From contig NZ_CP034179.1 of assembly GCF_003860345.1 (NCBI RefSeq), positions 2,092,001-2,156,000 on the forward strand: a stretch of 64,000 nt of DNA, in the 5' to 3' direction. Positions 8,335-17,268 of this stretch are shown here, piece by piece. The position numbers were made by a program, and so were the translations under genes. The stretch is from Caenibius tardaugens NBRC 16725. GTDB taxonomy: Bacteria > Pseudomonadota > Alphaproteobacteria > Sphingomonadales > Sphingomonadaceae. The notes beneath the pieces are model-generated. The model was not told where the DNA came from, searched no databases, and worked only from the letters and a program-made list of their open reading frames with translations. Position 1 is the first letter of the stretch; every line of letters begins with the position of its first letter.

Positions 8335-10166
8335 CAGAGCAACTCCGCCTTCATCAGCCCACGCAGGGCATTGCCGAGCAGGAATCCGCCCGCGAGATCG
8401 TCGAGCGTCAGTTCCGCCTCACGCGCCTTGCCGGCCTCGATCAGCGAATGGCGCAGCACGCCGGGCAACAGGCCCAGCCGGGCCGCAGGCGTCAGCAGCA
8501 CGCCGTCATCCCCCTCGACGAAGATATTGGTAAAGCTGCCTTCGGTCACCAGTCCGTCATCGCGCAGCAGCAGCGCCTCGTCGGCACCGGCGGTGCGGGC
8601 AATCTGGAGCGCGCGATCATAGAGGCCGCGATCGTTGGTCTTGTGGCGCAGGCGCGTGTCGCCGGGATCGAGCGGCAGCGGCAGCACGGCGCAGCGCAGC
8701 GGTGCCGTGGAGACAGGCGGCAACGGCCCGGCTTCCAGCGCGGTCGCCCCGCTGCGTGCCAGTACCAGACGGATTTTCGCGGGCTGTTCCAGTTCAAAGC
8801 ACACCGCATGGATATGGTTGCGCGTGGCGTGGCGGTCGAAAACAAACCCAAGCTCCCCCGCGCTTGTCTTCAATCGTTCAAGATGCAGTTCCAACAATGG
8901 TATTCCCTGTTCCGGATCGAAATGCATGGTTTCGATCAGGTCGCAGGCAGCGGCAGCAGACTGGCGCACGAAATCTCCCTTAACAAGGCACTCACGCCAT
9001 TCCGGCAGGCATTGCGAATCCGCCACGACCGCCGACCCCACGCCGAGCACCGCATGGCCCGACCCGCCTTCCCCGGGGGTGAGCCGTAATGTCCGGATTG
9101 CCACATTGAAGGCCGCGCGGCTAGTTCCCTCTGCATCCGGGGATGCCAATTCCCGTGCGATCCAGCCGATCGCGCCGCAATAGGGGCCGCGCGGGCGTGG
9201 TTCGGTTTCATCGATCAGTTCCATCGCGCGGATTTTCGGCGCCCCGGTGATCGACCCGCAAGGAAAGATCGCGCGGACCAGGTCCATCGCCCCCATGTCC
9301 GGCAGCAAAGTGGCACGGATGGTAGAGACCATCTGGTGCACGGTCGGATAGGTTTCGACGGCGAACGGCGCATCCACCCGGACACTGCCCGGCGCGCATA
9401 CGCGCGACAGATCGTTGCGCATCAGGTCCACGATCATGAGGTTTTCCGCGCGGTCTTTTTCCGAATGCGCCAGTTCGCTGGCCAATGCCGCGTCCTGTTC
9501 GGGCGTGCGTGCGCGGGGGCGGGTGCCTTTCATCGGCTTGGCCTTGGCCGAAGCCCCTTGCAAGGAAACGAACAATTCGGGCGAGAAGCTCAGCAGCCAG
9601 TGCGAACCGTCGAAAATCACCCCGCCATACCCGGCAGCGGCCTTCGGGCGGATCGCGGCATAGAGCGCCAGCGGATCGCCGCGATAGCTGCCTGCCAGCG
9701 GGAAAGTGAGATTGGCCTGATAGATGTCGCCAGCCTGGATCGCCGCGCGCAGGGCATCGAATTGCCGGGCATAGCCACCGGGGGAAACCTGCGGATCGAG
9801 CGGGCCAATTGCCGGGGGCGGGTACACCTGCCCGTGATCGGCCAGCCAGCGCGGCATGTCGGCAGCCGGGATGACCGTGTGCTGTGCGAACAGGCCCAGC
9901 CAGACCAGCGGGCCATCCGCGCCGGTCCGCGCGGCGGCCAGCGGCGCCAGCTTGGGTTCCAGCGCAAGCCCCGCTTCGTAGGCGAGATAACCGGCCAGCG
10001 CACCGCCTTGTTCGGCCAGCGCGGTATCGGCGGCGGCCAGCGTGGCCGCGACGTCTTCCGGGCGGCGGGCAATGAACAGCGCGCGCGGTTGCTCGAACAG
10101 GTGTGCGTCGCTCGCACCTTCTGCTCTCGCATCGTCAAGCAGGACAAAAACGTTTCGCGCGCCCAT
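8334..10166 (-). CDS. pabB: Fused aminodeoxychorismate synthase component I / aminodeoxychorismate lyase
   Basis: The 610-residue fusion makes p-aminobenzoate for folate. The N-terminal ~390 residues are a chorismate-binding enzyme (GDIYQANLTFPL, KPMKGTRPRAR, FPCGSITGAPKIRAMELI). The C-terminal ~200 residues are a class IV aminotransferase-like domain (RHKTNDRGLYDRAL with the PLP lysine, LLRDDGLVTEGSFTNIFV), equal to PabC. The ATG at 10166 starts the conserved part (MGARNVFVLLDDAR) with AAGG upstream. An ATG about 20 codons earlier (10226) is possible. It runs into the aminotransferase by a TGATG overlap. Confidence 0.9.
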   Translation of the reverse strand: MGARNVFVLLDDARAEGASDAHLFEQPRALFIARRPEDVAATLAAADTALAEQGGALAGYLAYEAGLALEPKLAPLAAARTGADGPLVWLGLFAQHTVIPAADMPRWLADHGQVYPPPAIGPLDPQVSPGGYARQFDALRAAIQAGDIYQANLTFPLAGSYRGDPLALYAAIRPKAAAGYGGVIFDGSHWLLSFSPELFVSLQGASAKAKPMKGTRPRARTPEQDAALASELAHSEKDRAENLMIVDLMRNDLSRVCAPGSVRVDAPFAVETYPTVHQMVSTIRATLLPDMGAMDLVRAIFPCGSITGAPKIRAMELIDETEPRPRGPYCGAIGWIARELASPDAEGTSRAAFNVAIRTLRLTPGEGGSGHAVLGVGSAVVADSQCLPEWRECLVKGDFVRQSAAAACDLIETMHFDPEQGIPLLELHLERLKTSAGELGFVFDRHATRNHIHAVCFELEQPAKIRLVLARSGATALEAGPLPPVSTAPLRCAVLPLPLDPGDTRLRHKTNDRGLYDRALQIARTAGADEALLLRDDGLVTEGSFTNIFVEGDDGVLLTPAARLGLLPGVLRHSLIEAGKAREAELTLDDLAGGFLLGNALRGLMKAELL

Positions 10167-10313
10167 CGTCGATCGCCTTACTGCGCCCGTCGTGAAAAGA
10201 AACCCCGCCGCGTGTGGCATCATGCCATCGGCGGTGCTTGACGGCAATTTTTCCGCGTTCCACATCATGGGGCACAACGCGGCGCTGGCCGATCCTATTG
10301 GGAATTGAAACAG

Positions 10314-11912
10314 ATGGGCGAAATCTTCATCGGGCTGGGCGCGAACGGCGAACGGCAAGTGCTCAATCTCCGTCGGGCCAATCGCCACGGGCTGGTGGCG
10401 GGCGCCACCGGGACCGGCAAGACGGTCACGCTGCAGGGGCTGGCCGAAAGCTTTTCCGCAGAAGGCGTGCCGGTGTTTCTGGCCGATGTGAAAGGCGATC
10501 TGTCGGGCATTTCCATGCCGGGGTCTTCCACCTTCAAGAACGCGGCCATCCTGGAAAGCCGGGCCAAGGAACTGGGCATGACGGATTATGCCTATTCCGA
10601 TAATCCGGCGGTGTTCTGGGATTTGTTCGGGGAACAGGGCCATCCGATCCGCACCACGGTGTCGGAAATGGGGCCGTTGCTGCTGGCCCGCCTGCTCGAT
10701 CTCAACGAAACGCAGGAAGGCGTGCTGAACATCGTCTTCCGTTATGCCGATGAACAGGGGTTGCTGCTGCTCGACATGGCCGATCTGCGGTCAATGCTTG
10801 CCTATACGGCGGAAAATGCGGCCGATCTGACCACCAAATACGGCAATGTGACCAAGCAGAGCATTGGTGCGATCCAGCGCCAGCTGCTTTCGTTCGAAAG
10901 CCAGGGGGCGGACCATTTTTTTGGCGAACCGGCGCTGGAAATCACCGATTTCCTGAAAGTGGACGACAAGGGGCGTGGCTATATCAACGTGCTCGCCGCC
11001 GACAAACTGATGCAGAGCCCCAAGCTCTACGCCACGTTCCTGCTGTGGTTGCTGGCCGAACTGTTCGAAGTGCTGCCCGAAGTGGGCGATCCGGACAAGC
11101 CGAAGCTGGTGTTCTTCTTTGACGAGGCGCACCTGCTGTTTGACGATGCGCCCAAGGCACTGCTCGACAAGATCGAACAGGTCGTGCGGCTGATCCGCTC
11201 GAAAGGGGTCGGGGTCTATTTTGTCACCCAGAACCCGATCGATGTGCCCGAAGATGTCGCCGGGCAATTGGGCAACCGCGTGCAACACGCGCTGCGCGCC
11301 TTTACCCCGCGCGACAAGAAGGCGATCAAGGCGGCGGCGGAAACCTTCCGCATCAATCCCGATCTCGATGTGGAAACCGCCATCACCGAACTGAAAGTGG
11401 GGGAAGCGCTGGTTTCCACGCTGATGGAAGACGGGGCGCCCTCGATCGTGCAGCGCACGCTGGTGAAGCCGCCGCGTTCACGGCTTGGCCCGATCGATGC
11501 GAAAGAACGCGCGATCATCCAGTCAATCAGCCCGGTGGAGGGCAAGTACGACACCCTGGTCAACCGCGAAAGCGCCGAGGAAATTCTGGCGCAGAAAGCG
11601 GCCGATGCCGCCGCCACGGCGCAGGAAGTGGCGGATGTGGGCGAAGCGGAAGTCGGCAAGCGCGAACGCAAATCGACCAGCCTGTGGGATGGGCTTGGCG
11701 GCAAGGTCGCCAAGGCGGCCGCCGGGGCCGCCGCCGCCAGCGCGGGGTCGATTCTGGCGAGCACGCTGCAAGGCAAGACCAGCCGCGCCAACCCCAAGGC
11801 CAGCGCGGCCAGCGCGGCGGCCGGCACGGCGGCGACCGAACTGGGCAAGGCTTTCGGCATTCCCGGCCTTGGCCGGTTTGCGCGCAATCTGATTGGCGGG
11901 CTGATGCGCTAA
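10314..11912 (+). CDS. HerA-like ATPase, DUF853 (YjgR family)
   Basis: The 532-residue P-loop ATPase has Walker A GATGTGKT at residues 30-37 and Walker [13 protein letters not shown] near residue 265. A Q/N-containing sensor strand follows ([12 protein letters not shown]). It belongs to the HerA/FtsK superfamily, subgroup DUF853, whose cellular role is not settled. The C-terminal ~90 residues are Ala/Gly-rich and look disordered, then hydrophobic. A TTG at 10305 is an alternative start. It is convergent with the histidine kinase gene, with only four bases between the stops. Confidence 0.88.
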   Translation: MGEIFIGLGANGERQVLNLRRANRHGLVAGATGTGKTVTLQGLAESFSAEGVPVFLADVKGDLSGISMPGSSTFKNAAILESRAKELGMTDYAYSDNPAVFWDLFGEQGHPIRTTVSEMGPLLLARLLDLNETQEGVLNIVFRYADEQGLLLLDMADLRSMLAYTAENAADLTTKYGNVTKQSIGAIQRQLLSFESQGADHFFGEPALEITDFLKVDDKGRGYINVLAADKLMQSPKLYATFLLWLLAELFEVLPEVGDPDKPKLVFFFDEAHLLFDDAPKALLDKIEQVVRLIRSKGVGVYFVTQNPIDVPEDVAGQLGNRVQHALRAFTPRDKKAIKAAAETFRINPDLDVETAITELKVGEALVSTLMEDGAPSIVQRTLVKPPRSRLGPIDAKERAIIQSISPVEGKYDTLVNRESAEEILAQKAADAAATAQEVADVGEAEVGKRERKSTSLWDGLGGKVAKAAAGAAAASAGSILASTLQGKTSRANPKASAASAAAGTAATELGKAFGIPGLGRFARNLIGGLMR

Positions 11913-11916
11913 GGCG

Positions 11917-13389
11917 TTACGCCAGCGGCAGGCGCAGTTCGGCCAGCAGGCCCCCTTCGGGCCGGTTGGACAGCGTCAGCCGCCCGCCGTGCTGTTCCGC
12001 AATGGCGCGGGCCAGTGTCAGGCCCAGCCCGGCCCCGCCGGTGGTGCGGTTGCGCGACGGTTCGCGCCGGGCGAAGGGTTCGAACAGCCCTTCGATCTCG
12101 TCCGGCGGAATACCGGGGCCCTTGTCGGCGATGCGGATGACCGCTTCGTTGCCTTCTTTCTGCAAGGAGACTTCGGCGTTCCCGGCATAGCGCAGGGCAT
12201 TGCCGATCAGGTTGCGCAAGGCCCGGCGCAGCCAGGTTTCGCGGATGGGCATGACCACGCGGTCCGTGCGGCCCAGAACCGCATTTTCGCCCATATCCTC
12301 GTATTCGTCGACCAGCGCCCCAACCAGTGCGGACAGTTCCGTTTTCTGCAGCGGATCGCTGGGCCGGCCAACCCGGGCAAGCGACAGGATATCGTCGAGC
12401 GTGCGGGTGATGTCTTCCACCGTCGCCGCCATTTTCTGGCGTTCAGTCTCGTTGGTCACGCTTTCGATGCGGATGCGGAGGCCCGCCAGCGGGGTCTTCA
12501 GGTCATGCCCGATCGCGCCCAGCATGACGTCTTTTTCGCGCAGCAGCGCGGCGATCCGGTCTTCCATCGCGTTGTGCGCAGTGATCAGGCGGCTGATATC
12601 TTCCGGCCCATGCGGGGCGAGTTGGCCTTCGGCCTCGCGCGTTTCGGCGAAATGTTCGACCCGGCTGGTCAGTTCGGCCAGCGGGCGGGTGATCCGCCGC
12701 AGCAACAGCGCCAGCAACCCGACAAGAATGCAGTACAACAGGACAGTCTGCCACAGCATCGTATGCAGGCTGTGCGGGACATTGTCCGGCAAGGCGATCC
12801 GGGCCACGGTCCAGTCCTGCCCGGGGGCCATGCGCAAGGCGGCCAGCAGGAACTTGCGATCCGCGATGTTCTGGTCTTCAGCGGGGTTATACCGCCGTTT
12901 GGCGCGTTCCAGCAGGAACGGATCGTCGGCCAGCGGCCGTTCGACCACGATCACGTCTGCCGGAGTAATGCCCTGTTCGGCCAGCAGGCTGACCAGGGCG
13001 GTTTCGCGGACAGTTTGCCGGGTCTCGTTCGCGCGCACTGGCAAATCGGGCGTGCGTTCCAGCCTTATCCGGCGCATGCCGCCGCCACGGTCGTTATTGC
13101 CATGATTGCCCGCCTGCGCGCGCGGTTCGTTGCCAGGCTGTTCGCCAGAGCGCGGCTCGGTATGCGGATCGCGCGCGGCGCGATCGGGCGGCGTATGCCC
13201 GCGGCCCTGGCTGGCTTCGTCCCCGCCGATCACGCGAAAGGCGATGGCGTTGAGTATCGAGGTTTCTCGGCGCTGTTGTTCGGCGCGCCACAACAGGGCG
13301 CCGGAAATGCCCTGCGCCACAAGCAGGGCCATCGCCACGGACAGCAGCATCTGTCCCAGCAGGCTACGGGGCCACAGGCGAAGGGTCAT
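11917..13389 (-). CDS. Membrane sensor histidine kinase
   Basis: The 490-residue kinase has transmembrane segments at ~13-33 and ~212-230, flanking a periplasmic sensor of ~180 residues. The sensor includes a low-complexity G/R/N/E/H-rich stretch (about 60-108). Then come a HAMP linker, a HisKA domain with phospho-acceptor His295 (GHDLKTPL), and HATPase_c with N (NLIGNALRYAG), G1 (DKGPGIP) and G2 (GAGLGLTLARAIAEQHGG) boxes. It starts two bases after the response regulator stop. The signal is unknown, but the first gene of the operon encodes an EF-hand protein, hinting at calcium or metal (inference). Confidence 0.9.
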   Translation of the reverse strand: MTLRLWPRSLLGQMLLSVAMALLVAQGISGALLWRAEQQRRETSILNAIAFRVIGGDEASQGRGHTPPDRAARDPHTEPRSGEQPGNEPRAQAGNHGNNDRGGGMRRIRLERTPDLPVRANETRQTVRETALVSLLAEQGITPADVIVVERPLADDPFLLERAKRRYNPAEDQNIADRKFLLAALRMAPGQDWTVARIALPDNVPHSLHTMLWQTVLLYCILVGLLALLLRRITRPLAELTSRVEHFAETREAEGQLAPHGPEDISRLITAHNAMEDRIAALLREKDVMLGAIGHDLKTPLAGLRIRIESVTNETERQKMAATVEDITRTLDDILSLARVGRPSDPLQKTELSALVGALVDEYEDMGENAVLGRTDRVVMPIRETWLRRALRNLIGNALRYAGNAEVSLQKEGNEAVIRIADKGPGIPPDEIEGLFEPFARREPSRNRTTGGAGLGLTLARAIAEQHGGRLTLSNRPEGGLLAELRLPLA

Positions 13390-13391
13390 GG

Positions 13392-14168
13392 CTATGCGTT
13401 TCGCGCTGAATCGGGCAGGAACCGCTGCACGTCGGCGGCGAAGCGGTAGCCACCGCCCCACACGGTCTGGATCAGGCGGGGTTCGCCGCCGTTCTCGATC
13501 TTGCGGCGCAGGCGGCTGACCTGATTGTCCACCGCCCGGTCGAACAGATGCGCCTCGCGGCCCTGCACCATGTCGAGCAGGCGATCGCGGTCCAGCACTT
13601 GCCGGGGATGATCGAGAAAGGCCTTGAGCAAGCGGAATTCAGCGGACGAAATCGCGATAATCGCGCCTTCCGGATCGGTCAGCTGATGCTTCAGCGGATC
13701 GAGCCGCCAGCCTTCGAATTCGTACCAGGCGTCTTCTTCCGGCGCGGCGGCAGGGCGGGCGGCCCGGCGCAGCACGCTGCGGATACGGGCGACCAGTTCG
13801 CGCGGTTCGAACGGCTTGGTGACGTAATCGTCCGCGCCGATTTCCAGGCCGATGATCCGGTCGGTCGCTTCACCGCGCGCGGTCAGCAGAATGACCGGCA
13901 GGCTTTTGGTTTCCACCAGATGGCGGCACAGTGACAGGCCGTCCTCGCCGGGCATCATGATGTCCAGCAGGACGATGTCCGGCTTTTCCTGCAACAGCAC
14001 GCTGCGGGCATCGGCGGCGCTTTGGGCCTGCAGCACGGCAAACCCCTGGCCGGACAGGTAGTCCGCCAGGGGTTCGCGCAGGTCCGGTTCGTCATCGACG
14101 ATCAGGACGCGGGCGCCCGTGGTTCCCTGGCCTGTAGAGCCTTGAGGTGAGACAGGGGCGCCCGGCAT
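13392..14168 (-). CDS. OmpR-family response regulator
   Basis: The 258-residue regulator has a receiver domain with acidic pocket (VDDE), phospho-acceptor Asp69 (VLLDIMMPG), switch Thr (LLTAR) and Lys (VTKPFEPREL). A winged-helix DNA-binding domain follows (VDNQVSRLRRKIE, IQTVWGGGYRF). About 18 extra residues precede the receiver, so the true start may be slightly downstream. It lies between the EF-hand gene (3-base gap) and the kinase gene (2-base gap). GACAA repeats upstream of the operon are likely its own binding sites. Confidence 0.92.
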   Translation of the reverse strand: MPGAPVSPQGSTGQGTTGARVLIVDDEPDLREPLADYLSGQGFAVLQAQSAADARSVLLQEKPDIVLLDIMMPGEDGLSLCRHLVETKSLPVILLTARGEATDRIIGLEIGADDYVTKPFEPRELVARIRSVLRRAARPAAAPEEDAWYEFEGWRLDPLKHQLTDPEGAIIAISSAEFRLLKAFLDHPRQVLDRDRLLDMVQGREAHLFDRAVDNQVSRLRRKIENGGEPRLIQTVWGGGYRFAADVQRFLPDSARNA

Positions 14169-14171
14169 CGC

Positions 14172-14759
14172 TTACTGGGCCTTCGGCTGCTGGGCAGCGC
14201 GCTTGGCCTGCCATTCGGCGCGCATCTTTTCATGCTGCGCCTTGCGTTCGGCCGATGTCACAGTGCCATTCTTGTCGGCATCGGCGGCATCGAACTTCGC
14301 GAGATGCGATGCCACGAATTCAGCCTGCGAAATCGCGCCGTCGTTGTTCGTGTCCGCCTGCTTCATCATGAAGCCGCCGTGCTTGCCGCCACCGCGACCG
14401 CCATGATGGCGCCCGCCGAAGTGCTTGCCGTCACCACGCCGGCCTTCGGCCTTCTGGCCATCAGGGGCCTTTTCGGCGCGTTGCGGACGGGTGTTGAATT
14501 CCTCGCGGCTCAGGCTGCCGTTCTTGTCGGTGTCGAGACGGTCGAACCGGGCCGTCTGGCGCGCTTCGCGGTCGGCCTTGTCGAGCTTGCCGTCCTTGTT
14601 GGCATCCATGCGTTCAAACATCTTGGTTGCATGGTCCTGTGCCTGTGCACGGGTCTGGTCGGGGCGACCTTCACCGCCCGGTGCGGCATAGGCGAAACCG
14701 GCAGTGGCGGCACTGGCTGCAGCAGCCGTCGCGAGCATGATCTTGGTGAGCTTTTTCAT
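14172..14759 (-). CDS. Exported EF-hand calcium-binding protein
   Basis: The 195-residue protein has a signal peptide (cleavage near AYAA, residue 26) and four EF-hand loops at residues 52-63, 76-87, 136-147 and 160-171, each D-x-[DN]-x-[DN]-G. A His/Gly-rich linker (about 110-130, GKHFGGRHHGGRGGGKHGG) that could bind transition metal splits the pairs. The ATG at 14759 has AGGA eight bases upstream; the ATG at 14765 is closer to the ribosome site and less likely. As first gene of an operon with a two-component system it may be part of the signal path (inference). Confidence 0.85.
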   Translation of the reverse strand: MKKLTKIMLATAAAASAATAGFAYAAPGGEGRPDQTRAQAQDHATKMFERMDANKDGKLDKADREARQTARFDRLDTDKNGSLSREEFNTRPQRAEKAPDGQKAEGRRGDGKHFGGRHHGGRGGGKHGGFMMKQADTNNDGAISQAEFVASHLAKFDAADADKNGTVTSAERKAQHEKMRAEWQAKRAAQQPKAQ

Positions 14760-14863
14760 TCCCATGTTCCTTTGCAAAATCGTGTGAGTTGCGAAAGCCC
14801 GCTTGGGAGGGGGAAGGGGAAGGCGCGGCCTTCGCAACTCTTGAAAGTGCTTCTAGACCGGGC

Positions 14864-14912
14864 TTGTCGCGCAAATTTGTCGCAAGACGGGAAAATTGTC
14901 GCAAATTGTCAC
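14864..14912 (-). promoter_or_regulatory. Four GACAA repeats upstream of the EF-hand/two-component operon
   Basis: On the plus strand TTGTC occurs at 14864, 14877, 14896 and 14906. The middle two are the full 9-mer TTGTCGCAA and the first is TTGTCGCGCAAA. They lie 105-153 bases before the EF-hand start codon. Tandem half-sites like these are typical of OmpR-family operators, so autoregulation by the operon's own regulator is the simplest reading. Confidence 0.5.
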
Positions 14913-14964
14913 AGCATGGCGGGATCGTTCATAAGCGCGCAAGACGGGGGTGTGCCGCATGGCT

Positions 14965-15372
14965 TTATCCTGTGGTGCGGGGCCGGTGTTCGGTTCCGAT
15001 ACCCGATGTGATGAACAGCACCTCGGCCTCGCCGTCCACATCGGCGGTGTGCCACACACCCGGTGGGTTGATGGCGTATTGCCCGGCTGACAGCACGGTC
15101 TGCAACGGGTCTTCGCCCGGCCGCTCCTGAATCAGGGTGATCGTGCCAGTGGTGCAGACCACCAGTTCCGCGCCCTGCGGGTGCATTTCCCACGAATCCC
15201 ACGATTCGGAAAACCGGTAGAGGCTGACCAGCCGCCCTTCCGCGCCATCGCCGCCGTGGCGGGCGATATAATCGCCGTGCCATGCCATGTCGGTGAAATC
15301 CGGCTGGGGCACCGCAGTTGCGCCAAGCCCCAGATGCACGAAGGCCTGATGCAGGTCGCGCGCGCCGGTCAT
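14965..15372 (-). CDS. Cupin-domain protein
   Basis: The 135-residue single cupin has the motif-1-like run SWDSWEMHPQGAELVVCTTG and motif 2 GQYAINPPGVWHTADV; the metal-binding His are partly kept. It may be a small-molecule-binding or isomerase-type cupin; the function is unknown. The start (ATG at 15372) overlaps the aminopeptidase P stop as ATGA, so the two are coupled. Confidence 0.8.
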   Translation of the reverse strand: MTGARDLHQAFVHLGLGATAVPQPDFTDMAWHGDYIARHGGDGAEGRLVSLYRFSESWDSWEMHPQGAELVVCTTGTITLIQERPGEDPLQTVLSAGQYAINPPGVWHTADVDGEAEVLFITSGIGTEHRPRTTG

Positions 15373-17183
15373 GCGGACACCAGCGGGGCGCAGGCCCGGC
15401 GCAGCCAGTCGCGCGCATCGTCGTCCAGTTGCGGGCCGATCAGCGCCAGCACTCGGGCATGATAGGCGTCCAGCCATGCCCGTTCGGCAGGGTCCAGCAG
15501 GGTGCTATCGATCAGCGCCCGGTCAATCGGGACATGGGTCAGGGTTTCGAACCCCAGCCATTCGCCTTCCGCCCCGGCAATCGTGCGCGGTTCGACCAGC
15601 ACCAGATTTTCGATCCGGATGCCGTATTCGCCGGTCTTGTAATAGCCGGGTTCGTTGGACACGATCATCCCGGCCAGCAGTTCCTGATTGCCACCGGCCT
15701 TGCTGATCCGTTGCGGGCCTTCGTGCACCGACAGGAAGCTGCCCACGCCGTGGCCGGTGCCATGGGCATAGTCGATGCCTGCCTGCCACAGGAACTGGCG
15801 GGCCAGCGTGTCGAGCTGCGATCCGTTGGTCCCTTGCGGGAACACGGCCCGGGCCAGTGCGATATGCCCTTTGAGCACGCGGGTGAAGCGGTCTTTGACA
15901 TCGGCGGGCGCATCGCCCGGCCCGATCCACACGGTGCGCGTGATATCGGTCGTGCCGTCGGGATACTGGCCCCCGGAATCGACCAGATAGACGCTGCCGG
16001 GCACAAGCGGGCGATTGGTTTCCTCGCTGACCCGGTAATGGACAATGGCGCCGTTGGGGCCGCTGCCCGAAATGGTGTCGAACGACAGGTCGCGCAGCGA
16101 TCCGGTTCCTTCACGGAAGGCCTGCAGCCGGGCGGCGGCGGCCAGTTCGTCGACCGTGCCCTGCGGTGCCGCAACCGACAGCCAGTGAAGGAAACGCGAT
16201 ACCGCTGCGCCATCGCGCGCCTGCGCCGCACGGTGGCCCGCCTGTTCCGCCGCGTTTTTCACGGCCTTGGGCAGAACGCAGGGGTCGCTGGCGCTGACCA
16301 CCTGGGCCCCGGCACTGTCCAGCGCGGTGAAAATCGCCGCCACGGCATGATCGGGATCGACCGCCACCCGCTTGCCCGCCAGCGCCTGCAGCGCCCCGGC
16401 AAATCCGTCCAGTGGGGCGATGCGCACGGCATGGCCGAGATGGGCGGTCAGTTCGGGGGTGACTTTGGCGGGATCGATGAACAAATCCGCCGTGGCATCG
16501 GCATGGGCGATGACAAAGCCCAGCGCCACAGGGGTGCGATCCACATCGGTGCCGCGAATGTTCAGCAGCCATGCGATCGAATCGAGCGCGGGGATCACCA
16601 CCGCGTCGAGCCCTTCGCCGGTCAGCCATTGCGCCACCACGGCGCGTTTGTCGGCGCTCGATTGGCCCGCCAGTGTGTCGGCATGGACCAGTGCCGGCGC
16701 GCGCGAGGGGGCGGGGCGGTCCTGCCACACCGCATCGATCGGGTTGCCGTCCACCGCCACGAGCGTGGCGTTCCGTTTGGCGAGCGCCTTGGCCACGGTT
16801 TCGGCCCATGTGCGCGAATGCAGCCAGGCGTCATAGCCGATCCGCGCGCCTTCGGGGGCGTGGTCCCCCAGCCATTTGGCCGGGCTGGTTTCGGGCACGG
16901 AGGCGTAATCCCAGTGCGCGCCATCCACCTGATCGCGCACCTGCAGGGTATACCGTCCGTCGACAAAGATCGTCGCGCCCTTGCCATCGGCGCCCTGCGC
17001 CAGCACCACGGCAGTCCCGGCCGATCCGTTGAAACCCGTCAGCCATTGCAGCCGCTGCGCATAGGCCCCGACATATTCGCTCATATGTTCGTCGGAGATC
17101 GGCACGACGAAACCGTCGAGTTCGCGGCGGGCCAGTTCCTTGCGCAGGGCGTCAAGCCGGGCCTCATGTGTCGACATCAGCAT
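15369..17183 (-). CDS. pepP: Xaa-Pro aminopeptidase (aminopeptidase P, M24B)
   Basis: The 604-residue form is like eukaryotic-type cytosolic aminopeptidase P, with two creatinase-N-like domains before the M24 pita-bread domain. Metal ligands can be read in LVDSGGQYPDGTTDITRT (Asp, Asp), GTGHGVGSFL (His), SNEPGYY (Glu) and a later Glu. It removes N-terminal residues next to proline. AAGGAG lies nine bases before the ATG at 17183, favouring it over the ATG at 17177. No signal peptide, so it is cytoplasmic. Coupled to the cupin downstream. Confidence 0.9.
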   Translation of the reverse strand: MLMSTHEARLDALRKELARRELDGFVVPISDEHMSEYVGAYAQRLQWLTGFNGSAGTAVVLAQGADGKGATIFVDGRYTLQVRDQVDGAHWDYASVPETSPAKWLGDHAPEGARIGYDAWLHSRTWAETVAKALAKRNATLVAVDGNPIDAVWQDRPAPSRAPALVHADTLAGQSSADKRAVVAQWLTGEGLDAVVIPALDSIAWLLNIRGTDVDRTPVALGFVIAHADATADLFIDPAKVTPELTAHLGHAVRIAPLDGFAGALQALAGKRVAVDPDHAVAAIFTALDSAGAQVVSASDPCVLPKAVKNAAEQAGHRAAQARDGAAVSRFLHWLSVAAPQGTVDELAAAARLQAFREGTGSLRDLSFDTISGSGPNGAIVHYRVSEETNRPLVPGSVYLVDSGGQYPDGTTDITRTVWIGPGDAPADVKDRFTRVLKGHIALARAVFPQGTNGSQLDTLARQFLWQAGIDYAHGTGHGVGSFLSVHEGPQRISKAGGNQELLAGMIVSNEPGYYKTGEYGIRIENLVLVEPRTIAGAEGEWLGFETLTHVPIDRALIDSTLLDPAERAWLDAYHARVLALIGPQLDDDARDWLRRACAPLVSA

Positions 17184-17268
17184 TGCGGCGCGCTCCTTCG
17201 GGTAATAGTGCTGGGTGCAACATAGGATCGCGTGCGCATTTCGCCACCCATTCAGCAAGGATTCGACG

